From Bacteroidota bacterium (lineage in GTDB: Bacteria > Bacteroidota > Ignavibacteria > Ignavibacteriales > Melioribacteraceae), in the NCBI GenBank assembly GCA_023447335.1, contig JAEXOD010000204.1:1-37901 (forward strand): a DNA stretch of 37,901 nucleotides. The letters run 5' to 3'. The position numbers and the translations under genes are program-made. The number at the start of each line of letters is the position of its first letter. Within the stretch, counting starts at the first letter, position 1. The notes under the pieces are model-generated. The model was not told the DNA's origin. It saw only the letters and a program-made list of their open reading frames with translations, and searched no databases. Shown here piece by piece: positions 36,201 to 37,901 of this stretch.

Positions 36201-36412
36201 CCGCCGGTGGTATCACGAGAAGCAAAATTAGCTACGTTTGTTTCGTCAAACTCTGAGTAATCAACTCTTGTATATGGACTTCTAATTTTATTTTGCAAAT
36301 CAGAGATAAAACTTGAAGAAGTTGGGTTTATTAAATTATAATATGAATCGTTTTGCCCGAAAAGTACCGTCCCCCAAAGTAAAGCCGCAATATAAATTAA
36401 TAGCTTTTTCAT
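33227..36412 (-). CDS. Secreted endonuclease I with FN3 repeats and T9SS sorting domain
   Basis: A 1061-residue extracellular nuclease. Signal peptide about 1-19, then an endonuclease I (EndA/NucM, beta-beta-alpha metal) domain at about 20-260. Its expected active-site residues are visible: His99 (FSREHTWCHSW), Asn137-His138 (RSNHPLGEV), and Glu166, His171 and Asp174 (FEPKEGHKGDAAR). Three fibronectin-III-like repeats of about 120 residues follow (starting near 271, 393 and 514, each with EPTN(F/Y)P), then a lectin/LamG-like beta-sandwich (about 640-860, LLDDFNRANNSSLGN). The end carries the spacer module and T9SS type A domain (about 875-1061, QNYPNPFNPSTIIKYQIP). The bare EndA enzyme is about 235 residues, so this is a large multidomain version that probably degrades DNA outside the cell. 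Confidence 0.94.
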   Translation of the reverse strand: MKKLLIYIAALLWGTVLFGQNDSYYNLINPTSSSFISDLQNKIRSPYTRVDYSEFDETNVANFASRDTTGGQRVVTCVYSGEDYVYTPPFAWIPFSREHTWCHSWMPSYDSKTTNEYADQHHLFPTNQDDANAVRSNHPLGEVSTMTSSYMLSTYGKNSSNQNVFEPKEGHKGDAARALLYMCVRYHGVNGLNWSFNWLNNTRLPSISEAPQDLSLLLAWHKADPPDKWEVERNDYIESIQKNRNPFVDHPEYVNYINFNDVSKLSPSYATEPTNFPTNFTATLNGDKTQITLNWTDALAGTTSPSGYLIVAYDKDAYFIPIDGSVYTSDTDLSDGKAVVYINYSAADNYTFTGLNPAKTYYFTAYSYNGTTTSINYKIGGTSPQANSILPVEEPTNYPTSVTTSNSGYSGFRVNWTDATGTNLPDGYLILVNTTGTFTNPTDGIIYNDYINADEGVAVANISHNDINYYALNGLSDNTTYYVKIFSYAGSGSQINYKTDGVPPTASATTLVIPEPTNYPANVNISDITSTSFKVNWEEAIGVNLPEGYWIMINTTGTFTNPNDGAAEEDDTDLGDGSGVVHISYSDVNNYLFTGLTSSTTYYIKVFSYSGDNFRRNYKIDGVPPTANATTTAITAYTVSLLDDFNRANNSSLGNSALGMAWSKTETTSGLVSITSNLLMISSYSSAGRERAYIDLSNIQNYPTTLGNANKILTWSFNMRQNRDAPSGFDSGNYGVAFILAASSTDITTANGYAVIEGNSGTPDPVKLVYFENGINLNSKITPFITGSENVSYNYASIKVTYNPSDNVWTLYGDLNAGSFIRTDTRLTNTLIGSATNTTFTNISLPYLMLLYNHNTVDTDFSIFDDIYVSNPENMLPVELHSFGAIRNNDKVILNWQTDTEINNLGFEVQKQTGETWEKIGFVNGKGNSNVKNEYSFTDINKSIEKTAYRLKQVDTDGQFSFSEIIYAEGFLTNFNYKLYQNYPNPFNPSTIIKYQIPKDGIVELKLYDILGNEVRTLFKEYRTRGQYTFNFNSDNLAAGVYIYNLRSGYFSESKKMIVLK

Positions 36413-36463
36413 GGCGGAATAATTTTTGTTGAATATATTAATGATTAATTTTTAAATAGCCAA

Positions 36464-36495
36464 CAAAGTTAATATAAAACTATTAAAAAACAAAA
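36464..36495 (-). promoter_or_regulatory. Bacteroidota-type promoter for the endonuclease gene
   Basis: On the minus strand, TTTTG (36495-36491) is followed after 19 bases by TAACTTTG (36471-36464). This fits the -33 TTTG / -7 TAnnTTTG consensus recognised by the primary sigma factor of Bacteroidota. Initiation would fall near 36457, giving a leader of about 45 bases before the ATG at 36412. It is the best promoter match found in the intergenic regions checked. Confidence 0.6.
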
Positions 36496-36580
36496 GGAAT
36501 TTTTTTATAGTATTTTTTCCTTTACGCTTAAGCTATACAAAAAATTCCCTATCCGGGTTTAATTGAATAAGGAATTTTTT
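36496..36580 (+). promoter_or_regulatory. Possible alternative-hairpin (attenuator-like) element
   Basis: The word GGAATTTTTT occurs at 36496-36505 and again at 36571-36580, and its exact complement AAAAAATTCC at 36539-36548 lies between them. The middle arm can therefore pair with either side. Middle-right gives a 10-bp stem (plus 3 bp after a mismatch) ending in a U run, like a terminator; left-middle would exclude it. In a rightward transcript this would precede the phosphatase gene by about 257 bases. The AT-rich composition makes chance possible. Confidence 0.35.
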
Positions 36581-36720
36581 ATTCGTAAATTTAATGCCCT
36601 ACATGGATAAAACCGGGTATAATTTTGCCGTACTTTTTTTCGTACACTCTATATAGCCGTTTCTATGCGGATTTATTCATTAATTTTCGTATATTTTTCG
36701 AGATTGTATTTTTTTTAGTG

Positions 36721-36748
36721 GATAAATGAAATTGTTATGTCATTTATC
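36721..36748. promoter_or_regulatory. 9-bp inverted repeat upstream of the phosphatase gene
   Basis: GATAAATGA (36721-36729) and TCATTTATC (36740-36748) are exact inverted copies separated by 10 bases, about 90 bp before the ATG at 36837. The spacing suits binding by a dimeric regulator, or a small RNA hairpin. No candidate regulator is encoded nearby. Confidence 0.35.
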
Positions 36749-36836
36749 AATAAGTAATAAAAAACAAGTACTAATCAATTAAAATTTTTAATTATGGATG
36801 TAAATCAATTTTATAAAATTTTATTAAGGATTGTTC

Positions 36837-37901
36837 ATGAAAAATAAAAGATTTTTTACTTTACTTGCCAGTATTATTTCTTTAACTAAACATATTGACG
36901 TTTTAGTTAAAAAAACACCTCTGTTTATTTATCTTATTATTTGTTGTTCTTCAATTTATTCACAAACTACCAAAGAAGAATTTTTAAGTGACATCAAATA
37001 CGCAAGCGGAGTTTATCAACCCTATATTTATACCAATAGCGAATTAACACAGGCGCCGGAAGGATACAAACCTTTTTATATTAGTCATTACGGAAGGCAC
37101 GGTTCACGATATTTAGAACCGGCAGAAAGTTATACGGTTGTCTCCGACATCCTTTATAAAGCTCATGTAGATAAAAAATTATCAACGTTTGGCGAGAGTT
37201 TATTCGAAAGAATTAGATTATTTGCGCTAGATGCCGAAGCTCGTTACGGAGATGTAACCCCCTTGGGAATTAAAGAACATAAAGAAATAGCCCAAAGAAT
37301 GTTTCAAAATTTCCCCGAAATATTTAACCCAAACAATCAAAAGAAGTGTTACGTATATAGTCGGTCAACCGTTGTTCCGCGCTGTATATTAAGCATGACT
37401 GCTAATAACGAATCACTAAAAGAACTTAACCCTGATATTATTATTGAACGTAACGCAACAAAAAGAGATACTTATTTAAATAATAGCTATAAAGTCCCTT
37501 ATCGTGATTCAATTAATGCCGTAAGCAAAAACTTTATCCAAAATAATTTTGATTTTGGGACTTACTTCGTAAAAGTTTTTTCAGATACCGTATATGCAAA
37601 CAAATTAGTTACAGATAAAGCTGATTTTATTTCTAAATTATATTATCTTGTTGCCGATATTCAAGATGTAAATCACCTAAATATTTCAATGACTGATGTT
37701 TTTTCTAAAGACGAACTTTTTATTTTGTGGCAATCATCCAACATTAAATTATACATGGTATTTACAAGCAAAGCAGCCGTTGATAGCTCAAAAAAATTAT
37801 TAAAAAACATATTGGACTGCGCCGATAATGCTATAAAAAACAATAATATATCCGCAGATTTACGATTTGGTCACGATTCATATATAGCCCCACTGTTAAC
37901 T
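36837..37901 (+). CDS. Histidine acid phosphatase (clade 2 histidine phosphatase, MINPP/phytase-like), 3' truncated
   Basis: An exported phosphomonoesterase, possibly acting on inositol phosphates. 355 residues lie in the window and the frame runs off the right edge. The phospho-histidine motif is HYGRHGSRY (Arg87, His88, Arg91) and the distal proton-donor motif is FGHDSYIAPL (His346, Asp347), both typical of the clade. The length so far is near that of a full catalytic domain and a tail is still to come. The start is ATG 36837 with AAGGA six bases before it. The signal sequence is odd: a first hydrophobic stretch (FFTLLASIISL) precedes the real-looking core LFIYLIICCSSIYSQ by about 13 residues. 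The gene is divergent from the endonuclease. Confidence 0.9.
   Translation, partial: MKNKRFFTLLASIISLTKHIDVLVKKTPLFIYLIICCSSIYSQTTKEEFLSDIKYASGVYQPYIYTNSELTQAPEGYKPFYISHYGRHGSRYLEPAESYTVVSDILYKAHVDKKLSTFGESLFERIRLFALDAEARYGDVTPLGIKEHKEIAQRMFQNFPEIFNPNNQKKCYVYSRSTVVPRCILSMTANNESLKELNPDIIIERNATKRDTYLNNSYKVPYRDSINAVSKNFIQNNFDFGTYFVKVFSDTVYANKLVTDKADFISKLYYLVADIQDVNHLNISMTDVFSKDELFILWQSSNIKLYMVFTSKAAVDSSKKLLKNILDCADNAIKNNNISADLRFGHDSYIAPLLT

Larger units (their letters stand above)
36413..36836. other. 424-bp divergent intergenic region
   Basis: Lies between the divergent endonuclease and phosphatase genes. It holds the minus-strand promoter at 36464-36495, three copies of a 10-bp word able to form alternative hairpins (36496-36580), a 9-bp inverted repeat (36721-36748) and a 17-bp AT-only palindrome (36777-36793). 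A 17-codon frame (36794-36847) overlaps the phosphatase start; it is probably chance. No RNA gene is recognised. Confidence 0.5.

Noticed and set aside
36620..36627. A rightward -7 box (TAATTTTG) for the phosphatase
   Set aside because: There is no TTG about 19 bases upstream and it is more than 200 bases from the start codon.
36794..36847. A 17-codon leader peptide overlapping the phosphatase start
   Set aside because: It has no ribosome binding site of its own, no runs of one amino acid as in attenuator leaders, and random short frames are common.

Overview
The window comes from a very AT-rich bacterial chromosome, most likely a member of the Ignavibacteria/Chlorobi branch of the Bacteroidota (FCB) superphylum. 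Three secreted proteins end in a type IX secretion (T9SS) type A sorting domain of the form QNYPNPFNPxTxIxYxIP, which is characteristic of that group. One good Bacteroidota-type promoter (TTTG-N19-TAACTTTG) is also visible. The assignment is inference; no rRNA or tRNA gene is present to confirm it.

Layout. Positions 1-8207 are on the minus strand: 3'-truncated ligA, rodZ and rsmB (a housekeeping operon); a T9SS-exported M28 peptidase; a class II DNA photolyase with an EVE-domain protein; and an alpha/beta hydrolase. From 8343 the coding strand flips: a small outer-membrane barrel protein and a DUF2461 protein, then a 764-bp gene-poor stretch holding the remnant of an AlbA_2-type regulator between two diverged direct repeats. 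Next come a giant multiheme c-type cytochrome (43 CxxCH motifs) and, two bases later, an outer-membrane beta-barrel. Minus-strand genes follow: a T9SS protein with BNR/Asp-box repeats and a Na+/Ca2+ exchanger (divergent from a small conserved-looking protein at 18060). Then come an M28-PDZ peptidase with a His-tailed DUF971 protein and a prohibitin-like protein, and an S9 lipoprotein peptidase. A tightly packed five-gene operon (HlyD adaptor, MacB-like permease, TolC, methyltransferase, RlmD) comes next, followed by a hybrid histidine kinase with an iron alcohol dehydrogenase, and an ABM-like protein with a large T9SS endonuclease I. The right edge cuts a histidine acid phosphatase on the plus strand.

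The most striking system is the cytochrome-barrel pair at 10471-15328. The cytochrome is built as one N-terminal haem site plus 14 consecutive three-haem modules, of which the last 12 form four tandem copies of a 9-haem, roughly 222-residue unit. Each unit carries 10 conserved non-CxxCH histidines, enough for bis-histidine ligation of every haem. Linked to an outer-membrane barrel with a periplasmic-looking N-terminal domain, it resembles a porin-cytochrome conduit for electron transfer across the envelope. That function is inferred; the haem count, repeats and operon are seen directly.

The other themes are export and scavenging. The extracellular peptidase, the endonuclease and the phosphatase would release amino acids, nucleotides and phosphate from outside the cell. 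The efflux operon lacks its ATPase.
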